Of a DNA stretch of 64,000 nucleotides, positions 1 through 10,980 are shown one piece after another. The DNA is from Argyresthia goedartella (lineage: Eukaryota > Arthropoda > Insecta > Lepidoptera > Argyresthiidae): contig OX463827.1 in NCBI GenBank assembly GCA_949825045.1, positions 2,626,501 to 2,690,500 on the forward strand, given 5' to 3'. The notes beneath the pieces are model-generated. The model made no database searches. It worked only from the letters and a program-made list of their open reading frames with translations, and was not told the origin of the DNA. A program made the position numbers and the translations under genes. Positions within the stretch are counted from its first letter, which is position 1; each line of letters begins with the position of its first letter.

Positions 1-3000
1 CTCTCTTTTGCCATTGTGTGCTTGCGGTCTCCATTATATCATCGCTCCAGCATGTTTGGTCTTCCTACCTATCTCTTTCCTATTGGCCATTTCCATCTTG
101 TTGTCTTTATCGTCCATCTGTCGTCGGGTAAGCGTGCAATGTGTCCGGCCCATGCCCATTTTAATGTTAGCGCTTGTGTAAGTGCGTCTATCTATCACCT
201 TTGTTTGGCGTAGAATTTTCTCACTTCGGAATTTGCGTATCTTTTTATCTTTAAAATGCTACTTTGAAAATGGAAAGCAAGAACCATAAAGTTAAGCTCT
301 AAATAATTAACGAATTGCACTATTCTTCAATTCCATACAGTTAAGCGTTATTAGAGTGACGAAATTAACCTAATATTTCTAGGGTTAGTCATTGACGGTA
401 CAACAAAAATATTTCGTTAACGAAAAAATCGTCAATGTCCCACCGCTACCACCCACCCCCAAACTCTACCTATATATGGGTAGCTTTATGTCACTTTCGT
501 AGCAATGTAACTATGACTAGTGACCGAAATTTCGGTTTCGGTTTCAGTTTCGGCGCAAAAATCATGTTTCGGCAATGTTTCGGTTTCAGCCAGAAATCAG
601 CCGAAATTTCGGCGTTTCCGAAACTCACGTTCGTCGGTTATCGGGTGCGCTCGACAGTCTCCGCCACGTGCTGGTTGGGTTACGGAGGCCGGCGCTCTTG
701 CGGCATTTACATCTTGCGGATGACGAGAAACTGCTTTTTTGCAATATTAAACATAGTTAGAAGACTGTATTTTTTTACTGTGTTTTTTGGGGGGAGGGGG
801 GAGGTAACCCCTCCTGTAAAATATCCAGTCTAGGAAATGTATGGTTCTTGAGATATTTTAGCAAAACTAAACTAACCTAAATAACATGTTTTCTACTAAA
901 ATCCATGTTTGCGTATGCTTCTGCTCAGGCGCAACGTAGCGTGGCGACTGTCTCCGTGCAGCTCGTCGCAGGCTCCCTCACTCGCCGTCGCCTCAGCCGC
1001 TCCGGCTTCGTTCGTCTGGTCTGCTCCTCACCGGCACGCGGCCTCCGCGCTCCGCAGCGCCTCCGGCTCATAAAAAACACTCTAGTGAGTAGCCACAAGA
1101 CTGCCCAGTAACGACTGCGCAATTGTCGGTTTTGGTACCGACACTCCTAAAAGTATCCTATCCTGACTTGTACCCTGATGTTCACCCAAATCGTCATCGA
1201 TTCCAAACCGTCCCGTCCCTTCGCCTTCAGTGGTTTGGTTCGCATCATATCCAGTATGTACTGGCTGGTACTGTCTGCGCTTCGGAGGACTTACCTCGTG
1301 TCTGAGGTGGTCGACGCGCCAGTGCCGAGGCGGCGGCGTAGGTACCGAAGGTGTGTGGAAATGTGATAGTTACGGGTCTGTTCATTGGCGTCTGTCAGCA
1401 TGTAAGGGAGGGTACTGTCTCAAACCTATTACATCTAACTTAATTTTTGTTTTTCGTATTTTCTTTTCTTTCATCTTCTACTCATAGCTTGGGTGCCAGC
1501 ACCTACAGTGCTGAAGCTGCTATCTGTCTTTGTCTAAATTTCGATACAATTTTGCATTGTAAAAGGTTTGTATTCTTTTGATCATATGTAACAGAAACCA
1601 TCGGCTAGCAAATTTTTCTCTATCACTCTTGTCTCTCTTCGTATCATACTCCCCTACACTGCATCTAAACCTGCCATCGTCTAGACTAGACTCAATTTGA
1701 CCATCACTTCCACAAGGATCATTTCGACTCTTAGCAGGACAGACAGGCAGCGCCTTCGTGAAATGAACAGATCTCACTAACACTAGTGTATGTGCTTGCA
1801 ACACCTGGTATAATGCGAACCAAACACATTGATGTAGCTTGCAACATGTTGATATATTCTTACACGAAGTATCGACGAATACTAGCGTTCATTTGCTACT
1901 TAACTGTATTGCCTGTCAAACCAATGGTCAACATGGATGCCGAAGAGGTTTAACAGAGTCATCGTGATCGCTTCCCCCCCACCGCGCCCGTAAAATAAGA
2001 AGTGACGGTTTTTATGAGATTGCGGTTTATGTTGCTTCTGCAAAACCCCAGGTCATGAGTAATATAGTAGTGAATTAACGCATGTTTTCGTTATATCTCG
2101 AACTATAATGTATCTTGTGTGGTGTAAGGCGTCGTCGGCTACTTGTGTTATAATATAAATGTTGTACACCAATCACATTGTACTGTAGTAGATAAATCAA
2201 ATAGAGTTATTGTACGCTATATGTTGTTGATCACTTGAGCTTTTATATGTTTTGTAAATAAAAAAGTTGATATCATCTTGTTAGCTATAATCTAAAGCGT
2301 ATTACTGTTACTGTTTTGTTGTGTGATTCGTCTGGTGAACCCATTTGAGGTGATAAAAGGCATACCTTCTCATTCTTCATAGATACGAATACCCTGCGCA
2401 TTTAGGTTCGAACACGTGTCCCACTTTGAGGATTTACTGATTGGAGATAAGGACGAAAAGTGGAACATCACGACTTTGTTAGTACGTTTCGTCTCGGTTT
2501 ACGAAGATATCATTTTGTTTTCAGTTAATTTGTTTTGCTATGTGAAAAAGGTACAGATATTGTTTTCAAAGAAATTAACATACCAAATCAAGTTCTTTAT
2601 TATACTGTAGAGAAGGGATGACCAACTCAGTTATACCCAAAATCAACTTTTCACTGAGGAAACCCTGTGATTCACTAACAAGGGCTGTATTATGAAATTT
2701 CACTTAGCTAATTTGTAAATTACAATATAATGAACACGGCCTCAAAATTTCACAATTATAGCAAGCATGAGAGGGGGCGCAGGCCGCCCCGAAATTTTAC
2801 GTTGCTTATTTACTAAGAAGACATGTTTTGATATGTGAAGCGGCGATTTTAAAAGTACATAGTGTTATATGTTTTATGATGTTAAGGGAACGTTTGGGTT
2901 CGGGTCAGACTCGCAGTTGACCGTTTTTTGTTGCCTGCTGTAGAGTATTAGAAATATTTAAAAATATGCTTAGTGTAGATACATAAACACTGTCCTGTAT

Positions 3001-3186
3001 TTGTAGTAGATTCATGATAAGAATGACCTAACTCTAGACTCTATGATGATCTGATATGTATAAATCTATCTGCCAGTTGGCGTAGGGATTTATGATCTTT
3101 TGCCTCCTTCAAACTACGTTCACTGCATAATATCCTTGTGCGCTCAAAACCCCCCGATTACCAGCCCAACCCTGCTCCTCGCGCAG
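1..3186. other. no gene recognised (intron or intergenic)
   Basis: I find no supportable gene here. The sequence is mostly AT-rich. There is a GC-rich island at about 905-1070 and another moderately GC-rich patch at about 1120-1370. Small open frames exist, such as 1520-1804 on the minus strand, but none carries a family motif. If the exon at 3187 belongs to a multi-exon + strand gene, at least the right part of this stretch is its upstream intron. Confidence 0.6.
521..625. repeat. TTTCGG-rich simple repeat
   Basis: The hexamer TTTCGG and its complement CCGAAA recur many times within about 100 bases, producing imperfect local palindromes. This is low-complexity sequence, and I see no coding signal beneath it. 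Confidence 0.6.
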
Positions 3187-3398
3187 ACTGACCGGCTGCC
3201 GCTACGCCTGCATCGGCTGCCCCTGGCGCGGGCCGCACCACGAAGCCCTGTCCCACGAGGGCTCCTGCGCGCACCCCGCTAAGACCGCCGCGGAGGTGGT
3301 GGACGGGCTGGCGGAGCGGGAGCGGCAGGCCAGGGAGGAGAACAAGGTGTGCAACCAGGTGCTGGAGCTGCTCAATTATGAGAAGATCACCTTCAATG
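3187..3398 (+). CDS. internal exon of a CYHR1/ZFTRAF1-like Cys/His-rich zinc-finger protein
   Basis: An acceptor (ctcctcgcgcag) and a strong donor (GTGAGT from 3399) bracket 212 bases. One frame is fully open: one base completes a codon, 70 codons follow, and one base starts the next. The peptide has Cys/His spacing of the TRAF-type zinc finger (CRYACIGCPW, HHEALSHEGSC), then AHPAKT, a charged helix, and LLNYEKITFN. The order resembles the region of CYHR1 (ZFTRAF1) where zinc-finger residues are followed by a helix leading to a beta-sandwich. In vertebrates this is a poorly characterised RING/TRAF-zinc-finger protein. The exon is GC-rich inside AT-rich flanks. The RING end would lie left of the window. 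Family assignment is from recognised motifs, not a search. Confidence 0.7.
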
Positions 3399-3828
3399 GT
3401 GAGTTGTGCTCATACACGTGGTGCTCCTTGGAGATACAGTGATATATAATTGAGAGCGTTATTTACTGCCACATAAGAAAGAAAAAAAGAGAGCGCAAAC
3501 AATGTCCTCGACTGAAACTATAATAAGGTAGCGCCAAACCACATAAAAATTGTTTAAAAATAAACTACGCTATTTTGTCAAAAATATTTTCAAGGAGAGA
3601 TTCCAAATATATAATATCTACATTTTTAATGTAATTCCGCAATGAAATTAGTTAGGATTTGAGAAATACAGGAAAAAGTGAAACAATTTAGAGGCATTTT
3701 CGTAAATAAATTATATCGAGAAAAATTCAACCAATCGCGTTTTCCTTCAATGAGAATTTAATCAAATACTCAATAAACGATTAAAAAATATGTAGGTAGA
3801 TGATAGGTATATGGTCAATTCTAAAGAG
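3399..3828 (+). other. intron sequence, nothing recognised
   Basis: AT-rich sequence follows the exon donor at 3399. No open frame, repeat end or RNA-like element is seen before the minisatellite at 3829. Confidence 0.5.
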
Positions 3829-4196
3829 ATAGCCGAGCTCTTAGCCAATGATGGTACGACATGGCATTGATAGCCGAGCTCTTAGCCAATGATGGTGCGA
3901 CATGGCATTGATAGCCGAGCTCTTAGCCAATGATGGTACGACATGGCATTGATAGCCGAGCTCTTAGCCAATGATGGTACGACATGGCATTGATAGCCGA
4001 GCTCTTAGCCAATGATGGTGCGACATGGCATTGATAGCCGAGCTCTCAGCCAATGATGGTACGACATGGCATTGATAGCCGAGCTCTTAGCCAATGATGG
4101 TACGACATGGCATTGATAGCCGAGCTCTTAGCCAATGATGGTACGACATGGCATTGATAGCCGAGCTCTTAGCCAATGATGGTACGACATGGCATT
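3829..4196. repeat. minisatellite, 41-bp unit, 9 copies
   Basis: Nine head-to-tail copies of a 41-bp unit begin atagccgagctcttagccaa and end acatggcattg. Copies differ by single changes: a tacgac/tgcgac alternation, and one ctcttag-to-ctctcag change. A 41-bp period is not a multiple of three, so no repeated peptide is maintained. This is an ordinary intronic tandem array. Confidence 0.95.
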
Positions 4197-4879
4197 TTGC
4201 GCCACCAAAATCACCCATGTTTGGAGGCCTATGGGAGAACGGCGTCCGCTCTATGATATCCAATACCAAGTAAGGGTATTCACAGTTTAAAAAGACCGTT
4301 GTCAAAATTAATATTACTGCCAAAACGGCGGATTAATAAATTACATCCGTGGTGTAAATACTAATCTATGGTGGGCGGTTAAATCTATTTTGTCTTTTAG
4401 TCATACATTTTAGAGTAAAAGGTGAAGCTGGCCTACTGTAGTTGTTACACATATATTCAAAAATAAGCACAATGTTATTGCAATGATAGCTTGTTGCTTA
4501 AACAAACTTAACAAAGATTATAAGCGTACTCGTTGCGAACATGTTGTTAACTTAATTGAAGGTAATGTATATGAGAAATGTTCATACATACCTACTGTAC
4601 TCTATGTAAGTAAAAATCGGATTGAAATTACTAAGAAAATGTTGTACATGTTTAAACATATGTTAATTACGTTGTCCATTAATAAAACATCGAAACTTCA
4701 TAACAAATCATTTCAACTGAACTCGCGTGTTTGATAATGGGTTTATAAAAGTTTATTTTCGTTATATATTATGTTTTTTACTCACCTATATTCTTCTTAC
4801 CGTTTAACATGATTGATGAATGATTCATGTTTGTTATTCAAATATTTCCTAGATACTGATATGATATATCCTTCGAACT
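4197..4879. other. no gene recognised
   Basis: The stretch between the minisatellite and the BEL/Pao relic is AT-rich. A small open frame at 4483-4734 on the + strand has no recognisable motif and is not supported as a gene. Confidence 0.5.
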
Positions 4880-5325
4880 TGGGTAACTGGCCCATTAGCT
4901 GCTGCTTTGTTAGCACTATTATTCTTTATGCACACAATACACTTTCGACTGAAATCTTCGACCGAAACTGCTGATTTCAGACCTTTTACCCAGTACTTGG
5001 TCCGGATGTACGTCATTGCCTGCTGGACCGTACCATGTTAGGTTTTTGTGTGTGAATCTGCTATTAATCTTGTAACATGCTGCTTGCTTGGGATGACTCT
5101 CAGCAAATTGTTACCATCCAAGTATGGTTTAAGTTTGATCAAAGAATCTTTGTTTCTAACTTTACCTTTCTTTATCAGATCTTGAAATTCTTGACCATAT
5201 ATTAATTTCTAATAGTATCTCAAACAGCTGGCTTCAACATCATTAAATTCAGCAGCACTTAAGATATCGTATCTTCTGTTTTTTTTTAATCTAAAAATCT
5301 CTTACACTGAGCCAAATTCCAAATT
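4880..5325 (-). pseudogene. BEL/Pao relic: integrase N-terminal region
   Basis: Read on the minus strand, this block contains CKRFLD, then a stretch matching the linker ahead of BEL/Pao integrases (QEFQDLIKKGK, LKPYLDGNNLLRV). A His/Cys zinc-binding pattern follows (TRLIADSH, then KCIVC). Several in-frame stops and at least one frameshift are present. The similarity fades to the left of about 4880, before any integrase catalytic core. Confidence 0.75.
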
Positions 5326-6302
5326 CCAAATGTCTTTATTACTATTGTAGATATTTACATATACTTAGCAATCGTAATTTTTTGCCATTTCTCTACATTG
5401 GACCACTGTGGGAGAAGAAGGGCGTAGAAACTGCAACAGATTGATTTTTAGATCTCTTTTTAAAAATTGCTTATGCTTAACATAATATAATATTTAGTCA
5501 TTATCATAATTAATAAGCAGGAATAAATAATGACAAAATTATTAACATTGTAATATCCCTTTTTCGACAAAGTCGCTTTAACATGGATTTTAAATTGCTC
5601 AAATGGCAATTTCAAGATCTCCAGAGGTATCTTGTTGTAGTAGAGAATGCATTGACCCTTGAAAGAATTGCTAACCTTCGCGAGTCTAAACCGGGGCGCA
5701 AGTAGTCTGTGATTATTTCTTAGGTTAACATTACAGCTATCGCTAAGTTTGGGAAATTTTGTAAGGTTCTTGCGTACATACATTATATTTTCGAAAATAA
5801 ATTGACTAGCTACAGTTAGTATGTCTATTTCTTTAAAAAGATGTCTTAAGGAGTCTGTGCGTTTTAAATTATAAATTGTTCGAATAGCTCTTTTCTGTAA
5901 AATAAAAATAGTTTGAATATCCGCTGCTTTCCCCCACAACAAGATACCATAGGACATGACACTATGAAAGTAACTAAAATATACTAGCCTAGATGTAGCC
6001 ACATCCGTGTTTTGTCTGATGTTCCTAACAGCGAAAGCCGCAGAACTTAATTTACCTGCTAATTTTTCTATGTGGGTTCCCCACTGCAATTTGTTATCAA
6101 TGGTTATTCCAAGAAACTTCGTGTCATTTACTAATTCTACGTATTGCTGTCCAACACTGAACTGGTCCCAACTTGCCTGACATTTGGAAGTGAGAATTTG
6201 ATACATTTGGTTTTATAAGCATTTAACAATAAATTGTTACTGTGAACCAATTCAAGGTTAAAGATAATACTCTATTGACATCATCAAAATCTTCTTTTTG
6301 TC
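5326..6302 (-). mobile_element. CR1-like non-LTR retrotransposon, 3' fragment (minus copy)
   Basis: The minus strand encodes the C-terminal part of a non-LTR reverse transcriptase. Motifs include KFLGITIDNKLQWGTHIEKL, VMSYGILLWG and LQKRAIRTIYNL, typical of the region after the YxDD palm in CR1/Jockey-type ORF2. The catalytic palm and endonuclease are missing, so this is a 5'-truncated copy. The frame stays open over most of 6206-5460. The 3' end is a short repeat (atttggaatttgg) instead of poly(A). It interrupts the BEL/Pao relic, which continues on both sides. Confidence 0.75.
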
Positions 6303-6550
6303 CTTCAGCTCTTACTCTTTTCATCCTGAGCATTGATGAAAATCTCTTCCAAATGGATGTTTCTTGCATCAGAGTGTGAAACGAGTTCTTGCTCTCTAAT
6401 TATGTGCTTGGGATTGATGTGGGTCTTAGAATCTCAGTGTCCTTGGTCTTCAACCATGCAGGTCCGGTCCACCAAGGTTCATTATCTGTCAGATCACTTG
6501 CCTTAACGCCTCTTGAGGCGAGATCAGCAGGGTTATCAGCAAAATTGAAA
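6303..6550 (-). pseudogene. BEL/Pao relic: RNase H to integrase linker
   Basis: The minus strand carries the BEL/Pao signature NPADLASRG followed by PWWTGPAWL. Another diagnostic stretch resembles the family's QEPPIWERFSS..R..R motif (here ETSIWKRFSSMLRMKRVRA). A stop lies between the two motifs. This short island separates the two CR1-like insertions. Confidence 0.85.
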
Positions 6551-6554
6551 GACA

Positions 6555-7601
6555 AAAAAGGAGAATTTGATGATGTTAATGGTGTATTGTCTTTAACCTT
6601 GAATTGGTTCACAGTTAATAATTTATTGTTAAACGCTGGTAAAACCAAGTGTATCAAATTCTCACTTCCAAATGTCAGGCAAGTTGAGACCAGTTTAGTG
6701 TTAGACAACAGCACGTTAGAATTAGTAAATGATACGAAGTTTCTTGGAATAACCATTGATAGCAAATTGCAGTGGGGACCCCACATAGATAAATTGGCTG
6801 GTAAATTAAGTTCTGCGGCTTACGCTGTTAGGAACATCAGACAAAGCACGGATGTGGCTACATCTAGGCTAGTATATTTTAGTTACTTTCATAGTGTGAT
6901 GTCCTATGGTATCTTGTTGTGGGGGAAAGCAGCGGATATTCAAACTATTTTTATTTTACAGAAAAGAGCTATTCGAGCAATTTATAATTTAAAACGAACA
7001 GACTCCTTAAGAGAGCTTTTTAAAAAATTGACATACTAACAGTAGCTAGTCAATTTATTTTCGAAAATATAATGTATGTACGCAAGAACCTTACAACATT
7101 TTCCAAACTTAGCGATAGCTGTAATGTTTACCTAAGAAATAATCACAGACTATGTGCGCCCCGTTTTAGACTCGCGAAGGTTAGCAATTCTTTCAAGGGT
7201 CAGTGCATTCTCTACTAAAATAAGATACCTCTGGAGATTTTGAAATTGCCATTTGAGCAATTTAAAAAGCATGTTAAAGCGACTTTGTCGAAAAAGAGAT
7301 ATTACAATGTTCAAGATTACTTAAATTACAGGACTGTATGGGGTCAATCTGGCTCAACACAGACCTTGCTGTTAATAATTTTGTAATTATTTATTCCAGC
7401 TTATTAAATAAAAATAAATCATAATTGTATTAGTTAAGCACAACCTATTTTTATAAGAGATCTAAAAATCAATCTGTAGGAGTTTCTACGCCCTTCTTCT
7501 CCCACAGTGGTCCAATGTAGAGAAGAGGCAAAAAATGACGTTTGCTAAGAATATGTAAATATCTACAGTAATAAAGTACTTTTGAGTTTGAGTTTGAGTT
7601 T
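6555..7601 (+). mobile_element. CR1-like non-LTR retrotransposon, 3' fragment (plus copy)
   Basis: The + strand encodes the same reverse transcriptase C-terminus as the inverted copy at 5326-6302, beginning at nearly the same point. The frame is open to 7039 (KFLGITIDSKLQWGPHIDKL, VMSYGILLWG). A small deletion there introduces a stop, and the rest of the domain follows in another frame. The 3' tail is a run of gagttt repeats. GACA flanks both ends (6551-6554 and 7602-7605), and BEL/Pao coding resumes exactly across the site. The GACA may be a 4-bp target duplication or partly element sequence. Confidence 0.75.
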
Positions 7602-7605
7602 GACA

Positions 7606-7852
7606 GGACGTGCCTCCTCCTTTCATTATCTATATTCTGGATAATTTCGGAGACTCTATTACCAACGAATAGTTGCCAGTGGCTTGGTTGTGACTGCAAC
7701 CATGACAGAACCACCATCGAGTCTGTCCAAGCATAGATTCGGTCCATGTGTATGTTCAACAAATCGGAAATATCTTGCAACAGCTTTGCCAATAAAGCTG
7801 CAACGATCAGTTCCAGCCGTGAAACAGTTAATGGTTTCAGAGGGGCTACCTT
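7606..7852 (-). pseudogene. BEL/Pao relic: RNase H domain
   Basis: Minus-strand coding shows the BEL/Pao RNase H hallmarks: VAPLKPLTVSRLEL, then YAWTDSMVVLSWLQS with the catalytic-type Asp, then NRVSEI. The block is cut on its right by the 5' LTR of the gypsy element at 7853. An open frame running from 7942 to 7469 fuses LTR, RNase H and CR1 sequence and is not a gene. Confidence 0.85.
7849..7852 (+). repeat. target-site duplication CCTT, left copy
   Basis: CCTT directly precedes the TG of the 5' LTR at 7853. The same four bases follow the CA of the 3' LTR at 15575-15578. This is the expected short duplication for a Ty3/gypsy insertion. Confidence 0.85.
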
Positions 7853-9199
7853 TGTAACGTTGTAAGTTACCGTTGTCTTCACTCTATCATTAACTGGTCT
7901 TATTTTGAACTTAAGTAGTAATTCTCTTAATAAAACTGCCAAATGAGGCTGGTAATCACAGTATTAATTTTCACGCGCTGTACTAGCAGCATTCCACTGT
8001 TGACAGCTCGCTCGCTCTGCTGTGATTGGCCCGTTTTAAACTGACCAGCCGTGACCGCAACTTGACTTTGCGGCGCCGGCGTGATTCCGAAAACTCACTC
8101 GGCACTGTGCGCACGTCCGTCCTGCTGGCGCTCTGTAACGGTCCCTTTTTACCGTACGCCGACGAGCGACTCTAAGCAGTGGTTGCTTGCGTTTAATCAT
8201 AACGTACTGCTAGTAGTTACGTTTTAGTTTTGTCTGTGCTTCATATTAACCCCGATTGAGGTGAGTGGTGAAAGATACTGTTTTAAAATCATCTTACCGT
8301 TAGGTACTTTCGGGCTTACTCATTTGTGTCCAGAATCATCTCATTTCATTTATTGCTTGTTGCGTTTTATTCCTTTTAGACTCGCTAATTATTATTTCGC
8401 GATATTCACATCGCATTGTAACGCAAATTGCTACCCGCTTTTAGACACGCGTTAGTGTGTCTTGGCTTCTTATAGAATGTCTGGAAAATATGTTCAGCTT
8501 ACTAAATTATACTAGCTACCTTTTTGTGTGGAAATTGTTGATTGTTACCGGCAGATTTCATATTTGGGCATTTCATAAAATGTCCGGATTGTTTGCATAA
8601 TGTCCCAAGTGAGGTCTGCCGATAAACAAATAAATATCCTTTTTTCATGTATAGAAATAATTAATGTTACCGGCAGATTGCACATTTGGACATTTTGTAG
8701 AATGTCCGATTATTTGTAAAATGTCCCAAGTGGGGTCTGCCGATAACAAATATGAATGCTTGCTTGTTTTTATTCCTAGCACTGTATTTTCCTTTGTATA
8801 TGTAACTCCGTTCTGATTGTTACCACCACGACAACACTATTCTTTTCTTGGCGGGTGGAGCATTCGGACGGAGTGCAGTAACAGATGTTAAAGGAGGAAC
8901 GGTTTCGAATTCCAGTTCGGGGTTCCTGGCACCTCTTCGGGATCACCGCTTTTCCTGGCAACCCTACGGTTTCCCGGTTCCTGACACCGCTTCGGGCTAA
9001 TCTGCTTCCCTGCTCCGGCTGCATTCGGACCGTTACTTCTCCGACGTCAGCGGCACTCCGACTACGGCAAAACCCGCAGGGAAGATTCGTTGCTGCGTAA
9101 CCAGGGTCAGACTACATTTGGAGAACCCACGTTAAATAAAATTTCTTGTTGGCTACCTATTTGGAATCTTTTTATTCCTCTCCAAGTAGGGACGTCACA
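7853..9199 (+). repeat. 5' LTR of gypsy element (1347 bp)
   Basis: Begins TGTAACGTTG and ends GACGTCACA. The same 1347-bp sequence recurs at 14228-15574. An AATAAA signal occurs at 9135-9140. Two related palindromic blocks (8545-8625 and 8667-8746) lie in the middle and may be regulatory. Small open frames inside are repeated in the other LTR and are not genes. Confidence 0.95.
8545..8746 (+). promoter_or_regulatory. paired palindromic direct repeats inside the LTR
   Basis: Two units of about 80 bp (8545-8625 and 8667-8746) each start ttaccggcagat and end gtctgccgataa, so each unit's ends are inverted repeats of one another. Between them are repeated ATGTCC-type motifs. The arrangement could be protein-binding sites or RNA hairpins in the LTR. 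This is inference from structure only. The same pair occurs in the 3' LTR. Confidence 0.5.
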
Positions 9200-9200
9200 G

Positions 9201-9218
9201 TGGCGCCCATAACGTGGT
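9201..9218 (+). other. putative primer-binding site
   Basis: One base after the 5' LTR the sequence reads TGGCGCCCATAACGTGG. It starts with TGG, complementary to the CCA end of a tRNA, as expected for a reverse-transcription primer site. I do not assign the tRNA species. Confidence 0.6.
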
Positions 9219-9717
9219 TAGTCTGGCCTTGCTTACGCTGTAAGTAGTTAGTTGTTTGTGTGTGCGTGTTTTTGTAAACGTTTACCTGTGTTGTAATTTT
9301 GGTTTTGCTTAGCAACTTCTGTGTACGTGGTTATTATTCAAACTTTTAAATTGTAGTGTTTTTTTCAAATTCCTACGTTGGTTTTAATTTCTCGTTCTCT
9401 TATAAAAAAAATTAACCACCTACCCACTAGTTGCAATATTTTTATTTGCAGTTTTAACATATATATTTTTTTCTACATCGTCATTCACTTCATTCATACC
9501 GTCAAAACCTAACGTACATAAATCATTTTGTAACAGAACGGAGACTAATTAGTAGCGTCATTTTCAATTCCTTGATTTCTCTTCCTGTGCTGTCCCGGGA
9601 AATCAAAAAAAGAATACGGCAGTTGCATTTCCTCCTGTGCATGTCGTAAGAGGCGACTAAAGGAATCAGTACACTTTCACTACTCATCTCTTTGGTATTT
9701 ATTATTTGAGCTGCATC

Positions 9718-10980
9718 ATGTCTTTTCAAATTAAGTTTCTCTCTCTAAACAAAGCAGAACTGGAGTACGAAGTTGCCATCAGAGGTGAAAACCCAGGCAC
9801 TACCGTAGAAATTTTACGTAAACAAATAACTAAACTTGTGACAGAATACCCGTCAGAGGACGTTCTGTTATCTCACCTTGAACCTAAGGACGACTTACTT
9901 GCAGTCGTCAAAATCTTGGACAAAGTGCAATCTGCTCTTGACGGACCTGCACCAGATAGATCCTCTCTTCTTAGGACACAAAATCTGATGCACCATGTCT
10001 ATCACAGATTAAGTCGGGTACCTACGGATGAAAAGTTCGAAACGGGCCATGATCAACTGTCGGAGACTTACCGAAAATATTATTCGAAGATCCTAGCTCT
10101 CTTATCACAAGCAAAGGATCCCCTTTCAATATCTTCCTCGTCTAATACTGCGTGTAGGGAATCAACGCCATCTGTTAGTGGCGCGAGCGTGATTTCTGTA
10201 ACTTGCGAGCGTAGCAATACTTCCGAACTTAGTAAATTGAAGTACGACGGGAAATCATGTGTTCGGGCTTTTATCGAAAGGGTTTCGGAACTGTGTCAGG
10301 CCAGAAATATTTCGGACTCCAAACTTCTGTCCTATGCAACGGAAATTTTCACCGATCAAGCATTGCACTGGTTCCGAAGTATAAGAGATAGCGTTAACAA
10401 CTGGTCGGATCTCAAATCTCTGTTGTTAGAGGATTTCAGCCAAACTGACTATGATTATCGTCTACTTTCTGAAATTAGGGCTCGCACTCAGGGCGAATCA
10501 GAAACGATAACCATTTATCTTTCCATAATGGCAGGAATGTTTTCGCGCTTATCGAAACAATTATCCGAAGAGGACAAATTAGAGATACTATTGCACAATA
10601 TCCGGCCATGTTATGCGAGTACGTTGGCCTCGGCAACTCAGATTGTGGATATTGGGGTATTGAGAACGTTGTGCAAAAATTACGAAAATATACAAACCCG
10701 TATGTCACACTTTCGCGAGCCACCAACGATTACCACACACACACTAGCACCCGAATTTGCTTACAAGCCATGTAAGACGAAATCTGACAACCATGTCTCT
10801 GCGATCGCTCCTGCAACAACTGTAAAGTCAAATAACTTTTGTCTAAGATGCCGCTCTAACACTCACGATCTTCGTCAGTGTAAGGTTAGTCGTGACGTCA
10901 TCGTCTGTTTTGGGTGCGGTAATAAAGGTGTAAAGAAACCTGAATGCCCTAAATGTACTCCTACCGTTCAAAAAAACTAA
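9718..10980 (+). CDS. gag: gypsy gag protein
   Basis: The frame is open from the ATG at 9718 (MSFQIKF) for 420 codons. An upstream extension to 9706 would need a TTG start and is unlikely. The middle resembles a retrotransposon capsid (KLKYDGKSCVRAFIERV, then ALHWFRSI), and the end has Cys/His zinc-knuckle-like clusters (CLRCRSNTHDLRQC, CFGCGNKGVKKPEC). It would package element RNA in cytoplasmic particles. The stop at 10978-10980 directly follows a slippery heptamer leading into pol. A 518-base leader separates the 5' LTR from the start. Confidence 0.85.
   Translation: MSFQIKFLSLNKAELEYEVAIRGENPGTTVEILRKQITKLVTEYPSEDVLLSHLEPKDDLLAVVKILDKVQSALDGPAPDRSSLLRTQNLMHHVYHRLSRVPTDEKFETGHDQLSETYRKYYSKILALLSQAKDPLSISSSSNTACRESTPSVSGASVISVTCERSNTSELSKLKYDGKSCVRAFIERVSELCQARNISDSKLLSYATEIFTDQALHWFRSIRDSVNNWSDLKSLLLEDFSQTDYDYRLLSEIRARTQGESETITIYLSIMAGMFSRLSKQLSEEDKLEILLHNIRPCYASTLASATQIVDIGVLRTLCKNYENIQTRMSHFREPPTITTHTLAPEFAYKPCKTKSDNHVSAIAPATTVKSNNFCLRCRSNTHDLRQCKVSRDVIVCFGCGNKGVKKPECPKCTPTVQKN

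Noticed and set aside
1520..1804. 94-codon minus-strand open frame as a gene
   Set aside because: No family motif, splice context or neighbouring coding evidence.
1938..1956. gatgccgaagaggtttaac as a second piggyBac end
   Set aside because: It resembles the end at 47536, but the target reads TTTAA with no partner end, and it is too short to support.
6389..7039. 216-codon plus-strand open frame as one gene
   Set aside because: Its first part is BEL/Pao sequence read antisense and only the rest is CR1-like reverse transcriptase.
7469..7942. 157-codon minus-strand open frame as one gene
   Set aside because: It fuses gypsy LTR antisense, BEL/Pao RNase H and CR1 tail sequence across two insertion boundaries.
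8261..9100. Small open frames inside the gypsy LTR as genes
   Set aside because: They occur identically in both LTRs, have no domains and are regulatory-region sequence.
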